Assembly (NCBI GenBank): GCA_937870795.1
Contig: CALMWS010000040.1
Span: 1 to 47,427, forward strand
Direction: 5' to 3'
DNA length: 47,427 nucleotides
Source: an uncultured Bacteroidota bacterium
Lineage (GTDB): Bacteria > Bacteroidota > Bacteroidia > Chitinophagales > Saprospiraceae
Part shown: piece after piece, positions 8,976-17,211 of the stretch
How the letters are laid out: each line of letters opens with the position of its first letter
Position numbering within the stretch: the stretch's first letter is position 1
Translations under genes and position numbers: made by a program
Notes under the pieces: model-generated
Told to the model about the DNA's origin: nothing
Seen by the model: the letters and a program-made list of their open reading frames with translations, nothing else
Databases searched by the model: none

Positions 8976-9619
8976 TGAAATGGCGCCCGGGAAAATTTGA
9001 TTATGTATTTTTTTTCCTTGTCTTTCTCGACCTTTGGGCAATGTATCTTTATCCTGGTTTGCGATTGCTTACCAAGCCGCTGATCGTCTCATCTTTGCTG
9101 CTTTATTATATTGCCGTAGCTGGAGACTACCAGCAACCATTGGTGATGTTGGGTCTGATTTTTGCCCTCCTGGGCGATATCTTTTTGATGTTTGATTACC
9201 CCATGTTTTTTCAAATGGGCCTGGCTTCTTTTTTGGTCATGCAACTTTGTTATATTTCCATTTTCAGAAAATACGAAGGGGGGCTCAACGTTCGCGGTTG
9301 GGTAGGCATAGGGTTTGTCCTCTTGGTTGCTGCCAGTTTCAATTTGTTTTTTGGCGATGAGTTTGGTGATCTGAGATGGCCGGTGTTGTTGTACACAGCT
9401 GCCATTTCAGCCATGGTTATAACCGCTGTCTACCAACGCAGTACAGCCCTCATCACATGGGGAGCAGTGTTGTTTATGGTTTCAGATCTGTGTCTGGCTT
9501 TTCATAAGTTTGTAGCTGCCATACCCGCAGAAGGACTCATAGTCATGCTTACGTATGCAGCGGCCCAGTTCCTCATTGTTAAAGGATTTTTACATCCCTT
9601 CCAAAAGGCGGCAACCTAA
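8975..9619 (+). CDS. YhhN-family membrane protein (lysoplasmalogenase-like)
   Basis: This 214-residue integral membrane protein has about eight short hydrophobic segments. Family features include LTKPLIVSSLLLYYIAV, ALLGDIFLMF (the conserved G-D of YhhN/TMEM86) and VSDLCLAF near the C-terminus. TMEM86 proteins hydrolyse the vinyl ether bond of lysoplasmalogens; whether this bacterial member does so is unknown. I start it at the ATG that shares its A with the peptidase stop (TAATG). The longer in-frame version from 8918 would read deep into the peptidase gene and adds a non-hydrophobic tail. It ends six bases from the convergent oxidoreductase gene. Confidence 0.85.
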   Translation: MKWRPGKFDYVFFFLVFLDLWAMYLYPGLRLLTKPLIVSSLLLYYIAVAGDYQQPLVMLGLIFALLGDIFLMFDYPMFFQMGLASFLVMQLCYISIFRKYEGGLNVRGWVGIGFVLLVAASFNLFFGDEFGDLRWPVLLYTAAISAMVITAVYQRSTALITWGAVLFMVSDLCLAFHKFVAAIPAEGLIVMLTYAAAQFLIVKGFLHPFQKAAT

Positions 9620-9624
9620 AAAGC

Positions 9625-10977
9625 TTAAAGTGTAATGGTTTTGTAGTTGAGCCTGCTCTCTTCGGCAGCAAAGCCCATTCTGTGACTGTCCATGGATGCC
9701 TCCAATGTAGAGGTTAGCAAACTTTCATCCCTGTTTTCAACAGCCCTCAAAAAGTCGCGCATCAAACCCCAGTCGCCGCCACCATGACCGGAACCAGTGG
9801 TATGATCTTTGGTCAACCATTCAGTGACTTCATCTGTGCTAAAATTGGCCACAGTTAGCACTTCTTCATCACCTACAATGCAGCCCATTGACCCCATGAT
9901 GCGGGTTCTTCTGCCATGGTAATTGGTAAATGCCTCCATATTAAAGCCAGCTGTAATGCCTCCGTCAAATTGCATTGAAACCACCTGATGGTCGGCCACA
10001 TTGTTGTCGCACCGGTAAACACATCTGCCGTAAGGTCCTGTTTTTAGTAATTGCAGAATGGCATCTCCTTTTTTATCTTCTTCGAGGGGAAGGTCCAGGG
10101 CATAAGTATATCTTCTGCCACGGTGGTAAATTTTAAGTGCAGAATAGGGACAAGTTGCTTCAACGGCACAGCCATCGGTACATCGTGCAGTGCTGCCCGG
10201 AGGAGCATTTTGTGACTTGAACCACGACAGAGAGCCAAATGAATTGATGTGTGTACATTTCTTACCTATCCACCACCTAAGCATATCAAGGTCATGACAA
10301 GACTTGGCCAGAATGATGGGATTGGTGTCTTCTGATACCCTCCAGTTGCCTCTGACGAATGAATGGGACATGTGCTCTCTTTCGATGGGCTCAAAATGCT
10401 GGACACTGATCAACTGACCCAACACCCCACTGTCAATCACTTCTTTTACTTTTCGGTAATAAGGGGCGTAGCGCAATACGTGGCAAACGGCTACGATGGC
10501 TTTTTTCTTTTTCTGAAGTTGAAGGATGTCATTACATTCTTTCCAGGTTTGGGCAATGGGTTTTTCCAGCAATAGATGGTAGCCCATTTCTAATGCCGCC
10601 ATGGCTGGGCCGTAATGCAGGTTATCCGGTGTAGTGACGATGATAAAATCGGCAAACTTGGGTTTTTTAAACACATCTTCCCAGGTTGTAAATTGATTTT
10701 CAGGGGCGATGTTGTGCTTATCAGAATATCGTTGCCTGCGCAGCTCAATGGGTTCTGCTACACCTACGATATCGAGTTCTTCAGGGAAGTTGGCGGCATA
10801 GTTGCCATACACATTGCCCCGGTTGCCGGCTCCGCAGGTAATGGCTGTAAGCTTGCGGTTGAAAGGCAGATCCGTAAAGCCTAAGGTAAGCGGTTCATAA
10901 TTGAAGCTCTTGCTGGCTATCCCAGACAGGCTAATTCCCCCTAATGTTTTCAATATATCGCGTCTTGTCCATTCCAT
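9625..10977 (-). CDS. Gfo/Idh/MocA family oxidoreductase with Tat-like signal
   Basis: This 450-residue NAD(P)-dependent sugar-type dehydrogenase has a twin-arginine-like N-terminus (MEWTRRDILKTLGGISLSG), a Rossmann fold loop CGAGNRGN (48-55), the family EKP motif (138-140) and a catalytic-site K-S-C-H-D-L-D (225-231). A loop with Cys266, Cys270 and Cys276 (CTDGCAVEATCPYS) marks a subfamily that often acts on carbohydrate or inositol derivatives. The cysteines may bind metal, which is unproven. The RR segment suggests export of the folded protein with its cofactor. It is transcribed away from fabG; on its strand a TATATTTA sequence about 50 bases upstream is a weak promoter candidate. The substrate cannot be predicted. 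Confidence 0.88.
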   Translation of the reverse strand: MEWTRRDILKTLGGISLSGIASKSFNYEPLTLGFTDLPFNRKLTAITCGAGNRGNVYGNYAANFPEELDIVGVAEPIELRRQRYSDKHNIAPENQFTTWEDVFKKPKFADFIIVTTPDNLHYGPAMAALEMGYHLLLEKPIAQTWKECNDILQLQKKKKAIVAVCHVLRYAPYYRKVKEVIDSGVLGQLISVQHFEPIEREHMSHSFVRGNWRVSEDTNPIILAKSCHDLDMLRWWIGKKCTHINSFGSLSWFKSQNAPPGSTARCTDGCAVEATCPYSALKIYHRGRRYTYALDLPLEEDKKGDAILQLLKTGPYGRCVYRCDNNVADHQVVSMQFDGGITAGFNMEAFTNYHGRRTRIMGSMGCIVGDEEVLTVANFSTDEVTEWLTKDHTTGSGHGGGDWGLMRDFLRAVENRDESLLTSTLEASMDSHRMGFAAEESRLNYKTITL

Positions 10978-11039
10978 GATAAAATAAGTTTGAAGTCAAC
11001 AATAATACAACTAAGTATGGGTAAATATAGCTTTTTTCC

Positions 11040-11047
11040 TACTTTCG
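11040..11047 (+). promoter_or_regulatory. weak -7 element TACTTTCG upstream of fabG
   Basis: It differs from TAnnTTTG at one position (C for T) and lies 30 bases before the fabG ATG in the divergent intergenic region. Confidence 0.3.
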
Positions 11048-11077
11048 CACGCAATACCAGTAAAAAGTCAAAATATT

Positions 11078-11824
11078 ATGAAATTGCTTGCAGGAAAAAC
11101 AGCCCTGGTTACAGGGGGCTCTAGAGGAATAGGAGAAGCCATAGCCAGGGCATTTGCTGCCCAGGGGGCCAATGTAGCTTTCACCTATCTGAGCAGCGAG
11201 GAAAGGGCTTTGGCCATCGTTGCTGATCTCGAATCCATGGGTGTAAAAGCAAAATGTTATAAGTCAGATGCTTCTGATTTTCAGCAGGCAGAACAGCTCA
11301 CTGAGGCTGTGTTGGCTGACTTTGGTCGTATCGACATCCTGATCAACAATGCCGGTATTACCAGAGATACGCTGATGTTGAGGATGAGTGAAGAACAATG
11401 GGATGAAGTCATCAGGGTCAACCTCAAATCTGTCTTCAACCTTACCAAACACACTTTAAAAGTCATGCTCAAACAAAAGAGTGGCTCTATTGTCAACATG
11501 GGTTCCGTAGTAGGGGTATTTGGCAATGCCGGACAGGCCAATTATGCGGCATCCAAAGCAGGCATCATAGGTTTTAGCAAATCCATAGCCAAGGAGGTGG
11601 GATCCAGAGGCATCCGGTGCAACGTGCTTACTCCAGGCTTTATTGAAACCGACATGACCCACGCACTTACCGACGAGCAGCGCAAAGCATACGAAGGCAG
11701 CATCCCCCTCAAGCGACTGGGCAAGGGAGAAGATGTAGCCAATGCCTGTATATTTTTAGGCTCTGACATGAGTACCTACATTACAGGGCAGGTAATAAGT
11801 GTTTGCGGAGGATTGTTGGATTAA
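11078..11824 (+). CDS. fabG: 3-oxoacyl-[acyl-carrier-protein] reductase
   Basis: A 248-residue short-chain dehydrogenase that reduces 3-oxoacyl-ACP with NADPH in fatty acid elongation. It shows TGGSRGIG (12-19, cofactor loop), NNAG (90-93), catalytic Ser143 (NMGSVVG) and the Y-x-x-x-K pair Tyr156/Lys160 (NYAASK). Length and the PGFIETDMT motif are typical of FabG. The C-terminus reads VISVCGGLLD in place of the usual VDGG. No other fatty acid synthesis gene lies nearby, so a related SDR reductase role is possible, but FabG is the best call. Confidence 0.9.
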   Translation: MKLLAGKTALVTGGSRGIGEAIARAFAAQGANVAFTYLSSEERALAIVADLESMGVKAKCYKSDASDFQQAEQLTEAVLADFGRIDILINNAGITRDTLMLRMSEEQWDEVIRVNLKSVFNLTKHTLKVMLKQKSGSIVNMGSVVGVFGNAGQANYAASKAGIIGFSKSIAKEVGSRGIRCNVLTPGFIETDMTHALTDEQRKAYEGSIPLKRLGKGEDVANACIFLGSDMSTYITGQVISVCGGLLD

Positions 11825-11825
11825 T

Positions 11826-11967
11826 AAAATAAGAAAGGGACCGCCTGGCGACAGTCCCTCATCCAATCAAATCTGAAGCTTTTGGGCTTCACGTAAAACC
11901 TGCCTTTGAGGCAGACTTCTACTACTAGATTTACGCTAAAAGCGAACTCGGTAAAATATTTACTAAC
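11826..11967 (-). ncRNA. candidate structured small RNA (minus strand), unverified
   Basis: Read on the minus strand, a -7-like element (TATCTTTT, 11980-11973) precedes about 140 bases containing four stem-loops. The last stem (AGGGAC/GTCCCT) is followed by a T-rich tail (TTTCTTATTTTATT), resembling an intrinsic terminator. I do not recognise it as tmRNA, RNase P, SRP RNA or 6S RNA. It could instead be the 3' untranslated region of fabG read on the plus strand. Confidence 0.3.
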
Positions 11968-12183
11968 ACCTTAAAAGATACCTCATCCGGTAAAAATGCT
12001 GCCTGAGATGTTGGAATATTTTTGAAATTAAAATTTGCGCTATCCGGCAATACGAAATATTACTTGGTGAATGTGTGGTGATTAGGGCCATAACCCAAAC
12101 AAAAAATTGTTTAGAATCTATCTAAATAGCAACCTTCCCTCAATATATATGTTACTTAAGTTACAGAGGAAAACCTCATTAAT

Positions 12184-12191
12184 TATATTTG
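12184..12191 (+). promoter_or_regulatory. -7 promoter element TATATTTG for the nqr operon
   Basis: TATATTTGC is an exact consensus match, 31 bases before the TTG start of nqrA. It is the only good candidate ahead of the six-gene operon. Confidence 0.55.
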
Positions 12192-12222
12192 CGTACAATT
12201 CGAAAACATCAAATTTATCCTC

Positions 12223-13836
12223 TTGAAAAGCTACAAATACAGGGCAATGATAGCAATGGCATTTTTGCTCAATTCATTTTTGGTTTTTGGCCAGGGTGCC
12301 ATTACTCCCAATTGGGTAATGTATTCCATTTTAGGTGTTCTCATCGTCAGCGGACTCAGTGCCTTGGTAGGTCTGACCGGAAAGTTGATAGAGATGGAAG
12401 GCCAAAAACATGGCATACAATTGCAGCATGAAGGGTGGTTTACCAAACTCCTCAACCAGTTTACAGGAGAGACCAAGTCAAGTAATCACCACAAACTGAG
12501 CCGCGGCTTCGATATTTTGTTGAATGGTGGCATCTCAGACTACACCATTGTGGCCAGACCGGTGAGCAGGGTAGCACTCAAGCCACAGAATTTTGTGGGC
12601 ATTTCTCCCATTCCCAAAGTAGTGGTAGAAGTTGGACAGAACGTAAAAGCTGGTGATGAAATTTACCACGACAAAAAACACCCTGAAATTAAATATACCA
12701 GTCCTGTAAGCGGCGAAATCCTGGAAGTAAGAAGGGGTGAAAAAAGAGCCATTTCCGAAATAGTAATTTTGGCCGATAAAGACCAGGTGTATAGAAAATT
12801 TTCGGTTCCCTCTGCAGATGCAGACAGGGCAGCCCTGGTTAACTTTTTGTGTGAGACCGGAGCATGGACCTGGATCAATGAGCGTCCGTTTGATATAGTT
12901 CCACATGTAGAAACCACACCCAAAAATATTTTCATCTCTACTTTTGACAGCGCACCGCTTGCACCAGACAACAATTTAGTGGTAGCGGGTCAGGAAGCTG
13001 ATTTTCAGGGAGGGTTGAATGTGTTGGCACGACTTACCTCCGGTAAAGTTTACCTGGGTTTGGATGGCAGTAAAAAAACACAACTTTCCCCTGCATTCAC
13101 AGCAGCAAGCAATGTTGAGATCCACTATTTCAGTGGCAAACACCCTGCAGGTAACGTTGGCGTACAGATCCACCACATAGCTCCTATCACTGGATCAGAC
13201 AAGGTGTGGACAATGAATGTACAGGATGTGATTGCTTTAGGTAAGCTGTTTAGAACCGGCGAAGTCAACAGAAGAAGAGTGGTTGCCATCACCGGCAATG
13301 AAGTTAAAAAAGCGCAGTACGTTTCAACTTACTGCGGTGCCAGCATAGCAGAACTTACTCAGGACAATGTTCAGTCAGGCAATATCCGATTTGTTTCAGG
13401 AGATGTATTGTCGGGCAAGCAGGTAGCAGCAGATGGCTTTATGAACGAGGGTGATGATCAATTGACCGTTGTCACAGAAGGCGACTTCTATGAGCTTTTC
13501 GGATGGTTACTGCCCATCAGTCCAAGACCTTCGGTATCGGGCACCTATCCCAACCGCTTTTTCCCCAATATGAAATTTGATGCCAACACCAATACCCATG
13601 GCGACAAAAGGGCTTTTGTGGTTACGGGTCAGTACGAAGAAGTACTGCCAATGGACATTTATCCACAGCAATTGTTTAAAGCCATCCTTTCACAAGATGT
13701 TGAACAAATGGAAGGTCTGGGCATCAATGAACTTAGTGAAGAAGATGTAGCACTGTGTGAATTTGTATGTACTTCAAAACAACCCCTGCAACAGTTGTTG
13801 CGCGAAGGGTTGGATTACATGAGAACAGAAGCATAA
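12223..13836 (+). CDS. nqrA: Na+-translocating NADH:quinone reductase subunit A with N-terminal membrane anchor
   Basis: A 537-residue subunit of the sodium-pumping NADH:quinone reductase. Canonical NqrA (about 450 residues) begins near residue 91 (KLSRGFDILLNGGISD), followed by the biotinyl-lipoyl-like region (VVVEVGQNVKAGDEIYHDKK...YTSPVSGEI) and the rest of the family. The extra 90 residues hold two hydrophobic segments (about 9-24 and 31-52) and a charged linker. The first resembles a signal peptide; either way the NqrA domain stays cytoplasmic. I chose the TTG start at 12223 because it supplies a Lys/Arg n-region; ATG codons at 12247 and 12256 are alternatives that keep both hydrophobic segments but lose the charges. 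It heads the nqrABCDEF operon. Confidence 0.88.
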   Translation: MKSYKYRAMIAMAFLLNSFLVFGQGAITPNWVMYSILGVLIVSGLSALVGLTGKLIEMEGQKHGIQLQHEGWFTKLLNQFTGETKSSNHHKLSRGFDILLNGGISDYTIVARPVSRVALKPQNFVGISPIPKVVVEVGQNVKAGDEIYHDKKHPEIKYTSPVSGEILEVRRGEKRAISEIVILADKDQVYRKFSVPSADADRAALVNFLCETGAWTWINERPFDIVPHVETTPKNIFISTFDSAPLAPDNNLVVAGQEADFQGGLNVLARLTSGKVYLGLDGSKKTQLSPAFTAASNVEIHYFSGKHPAGNVGVQIHHIAPITGSDKVWTMNVQDVIALGKLFRTGEVNRRRVVAITGNEVKKAQYVSTYCGASIAELTQDNVQSGNIRFVSGDVLSGKQVAADGFMNEGDDQLTVVTEGDFYELFGWLLPISPRPSVSGTYPNRFFPNMKFDANTNTHGDKRAFVVTGQYEEVLPMDIYPQQLFKAILSQDVEQMEGLGINELSEEDVALCEFVCTSKQPLQQLLREGLDYMRTEA

Positions 13837-13870
13837 ACATTACGAAAGAACTTATAATACCTAATAAGAA

Positions 13871-15124
13871 ATGGGATTATTACAATTTTTAAAGCGTATA
13901 GAGCCGGACAAGAAAAAGAATCCGCTGTTGCACACAGCCTACGATGCCTTTTTCACCTTTGCTTATACGCCCAACAGAGTCAACAAAGGAGGCGTTCACA
14001 TCAGAGACGGCATGGATCTCAAGCGATTGATGGTACATGTGGTGTTGGCAATGCAACTTTGTTATTTATTTGGAACGTACAACATTGGTCACCAGCACTT
14101 TGTAGCAGCTGGTCAATACCTGGGCTTCCTGGATGGTTTTCACCTTAAGCTTGCCCACGGTCTCATCAAAATGTTGCCAATGTTTGTTGTTACCCACGTG
14201 GTAGGCCTTGGCATAGAATTTCTTTTTGCTGCCAAAAAAGGCCACGAAGTAGAAGAAGGTTTTCTGGTAACGGGAGCCTTGATTCCTTTGATCATGCCAC
14301 CGGATTTGCCGTTGTGGATTTTGGCCATAGCAGTTGCATTTGCTGTGGTGTTTGGCAAAGAAGCCTTCGGAGGTACCGGTATGAATATCTGGAACATCGC
14401 TTTATTGACCAGGGTCTTTGTGTTTTTTGCCTATCCTGGTGAAATATCAGGAGATAGTTGCTGGGTTTCGGGATACGACAGCCTGGCAGCAGGTTCTACC
14501 GCAGAGTATGGATGGTGGCACACAGGTTTCTTCAATTCCATTTTTGGAGCCTTCGGATGGCCACAGTTTGCAGCTGCCAAAACCATGGTGGTTGATGGCT
14601 TTAGTGGAGCAACCCCATTGGCTCTTGCTTATCAGGGGGGCATGGAGGCTATTCAACAACATTATACCATGGACCAGATTTTCTGGGGAGGTATTCCGGG
14701 GTCTATTGGTGAAACCAATAAGCCATTTATTATTCTTGGTGCTTTATTCCTCATTTTCACAAGAGTTGCAAGCTGGAGAATCATGGCTGGAATGGTCTTA
14801 GGTGTGGGGGTTACCGGCATGTTGTTTAATGCCTGGGGCTTTAATGCTTTCATGATGGTGCCCTGGTACTATCATTATGTTTTGGGATCTTTTCTATTTG
14901 CCATGGCATTTATGGCAACGGATCCTGTTACTGCCAGCGGTACCAACAAAGGTAAATGGATATATGGCTTCTTTATAGGGGTTGTGGGTTTGGTAGTAAG
15001 AGTACTCAACCCTGCCTACCCTGAAGGCTGGATGCTGGCCATCTTATTTATGAATTCATTTGCACCACTCATCGATTACTTTATTGTTCAATCCAACATC
15101 AAAAAAAGAACAAGCCGTGTTTAG
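13871..15124 (+). CDS. nqrB: Na+-translocating NADH:quinone reductase subunit B
   Basis: A 417-residue integral membrane subunit with about ten membrane segments. It carries covalent FMN on the threonine of the SGAT motif (DGFSGATPLA, Thr248) and riboflavin, and contributes to the sodium path. N-terminal cytoplasmic residues (KKKNPLLHTAYDAFFTF, TPNRVNKGGVHIRDG) match the family, including the conserved H-I-R-D stretch. Length is normal. The stop overlaps the proposed GTG start of nqrC by 8 bases. Confidence 0.96.
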   Translation: MGLLQFLKRIEPDKKKNPLLHTAYDAFFTFAYTPNRVNKGGVHIRDGMDLKRLMVHVVLAMQLCYLFGTYNIGHQHFVAAGQYLGFLDGFHLKLAHGLIKMLPMFVVTHVVGLGIEFLFAAKKGHEVEEGFLVTGALIPLIMPPDLPLWILAIAVAFAVVFGKEAFGGTGMNIWNIALLTRVFVFFAYPGEISGDSCWVSGYDSLAAGSTAEYGWWHTGFFNSIFGAFGWPQFAAAKTMVVDGFSGATPLALAYQGGMEAIQQHYTMDQIFWGGIPGSIGETNKPFIILGALFLIFTRVASWRIMAGMVLGVGVTGMLFNAWGFNAFMMVPWYYHYVLGSFLFAMAFMATDPVTASGTNKGKWIYGFFIGVVGLVVRVLNPAYPEGWMLAILFMNSFAPLIDYFIVQSNIKKRTSRV

Positions 15125-15833
15125 TAATAAATATATATTAATGTATACCCTGGTGATGGCACTGATTTCATCGGTATCCCTCGCCTTTGTAGTAAACGGC
15201 CTCAAGCCTATGCACGATCAAAATGAGGCAGTTTTTAAAAAGAAAGAAATTCTCAATTCCATCAAAGATCAGATTGGTATAAATCCAGCAACCCTTAGTC
15301 CGGCAGAAGTAAATAAAATCTTTTCCGAGAAGGTAGATAAAGTTGTCATTGATGCTACGGGTAAAAAAGTTGACGGCCTAGACGCTGAAACCATCGATAT
15401 GGCTGCTGAAGAAAAGAAGCCAGAAAAGGATCGTCACTACCCACTGTTTATCTACAAAGCAGACAAAGGAAGTATTTATCTTATGTCTGTAAGAGGTAAT
15501 GGACTTTGGGACAAGATATGGGGGACCATCGCAATTAAAGACGATTTTAATACCTTGGTAGGAGCATCTTTTGGACACATTGGAGAAACCCCGGGCTTAG
15601 GAGCAGAGATTAAAGACAATGCTAATTTTCCTAAATCATTTCATGATAAAAAGATATTTGAAAACGGGCAATATGTTTCTGTTAAAGTGGTGAAAGGCGG
15701 TGCTAAAAACCCTGAACATGAAGTCGACGCCATTTCAGGGGCCACCATAACATCAACAGGTGTTTCCAACATGCTGAATAAAGGCATCCAAATATATGTG
15801 CCTTATTTTGAATCATTAAAAAACAAAAAATAA
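15117..15833 (+). CDS. nqrC: Na+-translocating NADH:quinone reductase subunit C
   Basis: With a GTG start at 15117 the product is 238 residues and opens with FSNKYILMYTLVMALISS, which matches the usual NqrC beginning and its single membrane anchor. A longer in-frame read from a TTG at 15060 lies within nqrB and adds unrelated residues. The FMN-binding domain is periplasmic; the flavinylation motif SGAT is present at 207-210 (DAISGATITS), with Thr210 as the predicted attachment residue. Transfer of FMN to Thr would need an ApbE flavin transferase, which is not in the window. Confidence 0.93.
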   Translation: MFSNKYILMYTLVMALISSVSLAFVVNGLKPMHDQNEAVFKKKEILNSIKDQIGINPATLSPAEVNKIFSEKVDKVVIDATGKKVDGLDAETIDMAAEEKKPEKDRHYPLFIYKADKGSIYLMSVRGNGLWDKIWGTIAIKDDFNTLVGASFGHIGETPGLGAEIKDNANFPKSFHDKKIFENGQYVSVKVVKGGAKNPEHEVDAISGATITSTGVSNMLNKGIQIYVPYFESLKNKK

Positions 15834-15844
15834 ATATTACTAAT

Positions 15845-16546
15845 ATGGCCGATGTAGTAGTATCACCCACTGAGGTAAAAGCTGAACCCTGGTTTGGCAA
15901 GAAAGAGCAAAAACTTATTAAAGACCCTTTGCACATTGACAATCCCATCACTGTACAAGTGTTAGGGGTTTGTTCGGCTCTTGCGGTTACCACTATGGTA
16001 AAACCGGCACTGATCATGGGTATTTCTGTGGCTCTGGTAACGGGCTTTTCAAACCTGGTAATTTCACTGATCAGAAATGGTATTCCAAAACAAATCAGAA
16101 TGATTGTCCAATTGGTGGTCATTGCAGTTTTGGTTACGATTGTAGAACAGGTATTGAAAGCATTTTCTTATGACGTATGGAAACAACTTTCAGTTTTCAT
16201 CGGACTGATTATTACCAATTGTATTGTAATGGGTCGATTGGAAGCATTTGCTATGAGCAACAAACCCTGGGCTTCATTTCTGGATGGCATAGGCAATGGA
16301 CTGGGCTATGCCTGGATATTGGTAGCCATAGCCGCCATAAGGGAGTTCTTTGGCAGAGGGGCACTGCTAGGATACAAAATTCTGGGTGCAGGTCCTGAAT
16401 TTTTAATCAATACCAAATCATCTGCATTGCTTAGTTGGTACCAACCTAATGGTATGATGGTACTTCCGGCATCTGCTATGTTTTTAATAGCAACCATTAT
16501 TTGGATACAGCGATCAAAAGAAGCAAAACTGGTAGATATCTCTTAA
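15845..16546 (+). CDS. nqrD: Na+-translocating NADH:quinone reductase subunit D
   Basis: A 233-residue six-helix membrane subunit. VLGVCSALAVTT (Cys43) and LIITNCIVMGR (Cys126) are the two half-helix cysteines which, with the NqrE pair, hold the intramembrane iron centre in characterised enzymes. The N-terminus is about 15-20 residues longer than in well-studied NqrD proteins. It is encoded 11 bases after nqrC and 39 bases before nqrE. Confidence 0.95.
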   Translation: MADVVVSPTEVKAEPWFGKKEQKLIKDPLHIDNPITVQVLGVCSALAVTTMVKPALIMGISVALVTGFSNLVISLIRNGIPKQIRMIVQLVVIAVLVTIVEQVLKAFSYDVWKQLSVFIGLIITNCIVMGRLEAFAMSNKPWASFLDGIGNGLGYAWILVAIAAIREFFGRGALLGYKILGAGPEFLINTKSSALLSWYQPNGMMVLPASAMFLIATIIWIQRSKEAKLVDIS

Positions 16547-16585
16547 TTCAAAAGACAATACAGTTCAAAAATTTAAATTGAAAAA

Positions 16586-17197
16586 ATGGAACTCTTAAAT
16601 ATATTTATAAAATCCGCTTTCATAGAAAACATGGTATTGGCCTACTTTATAGGCATGTGTTCGTTTTTGGCGGTTTCAAAGAGTGTTAAAACGGCCATTG
16701 GTCTCGGTGCAGCCGTGATTTTCGTACTGGCTATTACGGTACCTATCAACTGGGTAGTGAGCGAATTGGTTTTGGGACCCAATGGAATTTTCAAAACCGA
16801 TTTGACATTTCTTAGATTTATTCTCTTTATTGCAAGTATTGCCGCTACCGTACAACTGGTAGAGATGGCGGTTGAAAAATTTTCTCCATCTCTTTACAAT
16901 GCACTGGGTATCTTTCTTCCATTGATCACAGTAAACTGCGCCATTTTGGGAGCAGCATTGTTTATGGTCGCAAGAGAGTATGGATTTGCCGAATCAGTAG
17001 TATACGGTGTAGGCTCTGGTTTTGGTTGGTTCATTGCCATTGTTTTGATGGCAGCTATCAGAGAAAAGATGCGTTACAGCCAGGTGCCGGCTCCATTGCG
17101 TGGCCTTGGTATGGCATTCATACTTACTGCTTTTTTGGGCATTGCCTTCATGAGCCTTATGGGTATCAACCCTGCAACCTATTTTGCAAAACATTAA
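16586..17197 (+). CDS. nqrE: Na+-translocating NADH:quinone reductase subunit E
   Basis: A 203-residue membrane subunit homologous to NqrD with inverted topology. The iron-centre cysteines are Cys25 ([13 protein letters not shown]) and Cys118 ([10 protein letters not shown]). [15 protein letters not shown] is the characteristic NqrE opening and tells it apart from RnfA, which it otherwise resembles; the operon order A-B-C-D-E-F confirms NQR. Confidence 0.95.
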   Translation: MELLNIFIKSAFIENMVLAYFIGMCSFLAVSKSVKTAIGLGAAVIFVLAITVPINWVVSELVLGPNGIFKTDLTFLRFILFIASIAATVQLVEMAVEKFSPSLYNALGIFLPLITVNCAILGAALFMVAREYGFAESVVYGVGSGFGWFIAIVLMAAIREKMRYSQVPAPLRGLGMAFILTAFLGIAFMSLMGINPATYFAKH

Positions 17198-17211
17198 ACT
17201 GAGTTAGGGAT

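Larger units (their letters stand above)
11825..12222. other. 398-base gene-free stretch with nested inverted repeats
   Basis: No convincing protein is encoded here. The left part (11836-11944) is packed with inverted repeats: AGGGAC 11836-11841 with GTCCCT 11854-11859; GAAGC 11875-11879 with GCTTC 11886-11890; CTGCC 11900-11904 with GGCAG 11910-11914, nested inside CGTAAA 11892-11897 with TTTACG 11930-11935; and CGCT 11934-11937 with AGCG 11941-11944. The right part is AT-rich and holds the nqr promoter (12184). A structured RNA is listed separately. Confidence 0.6.
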
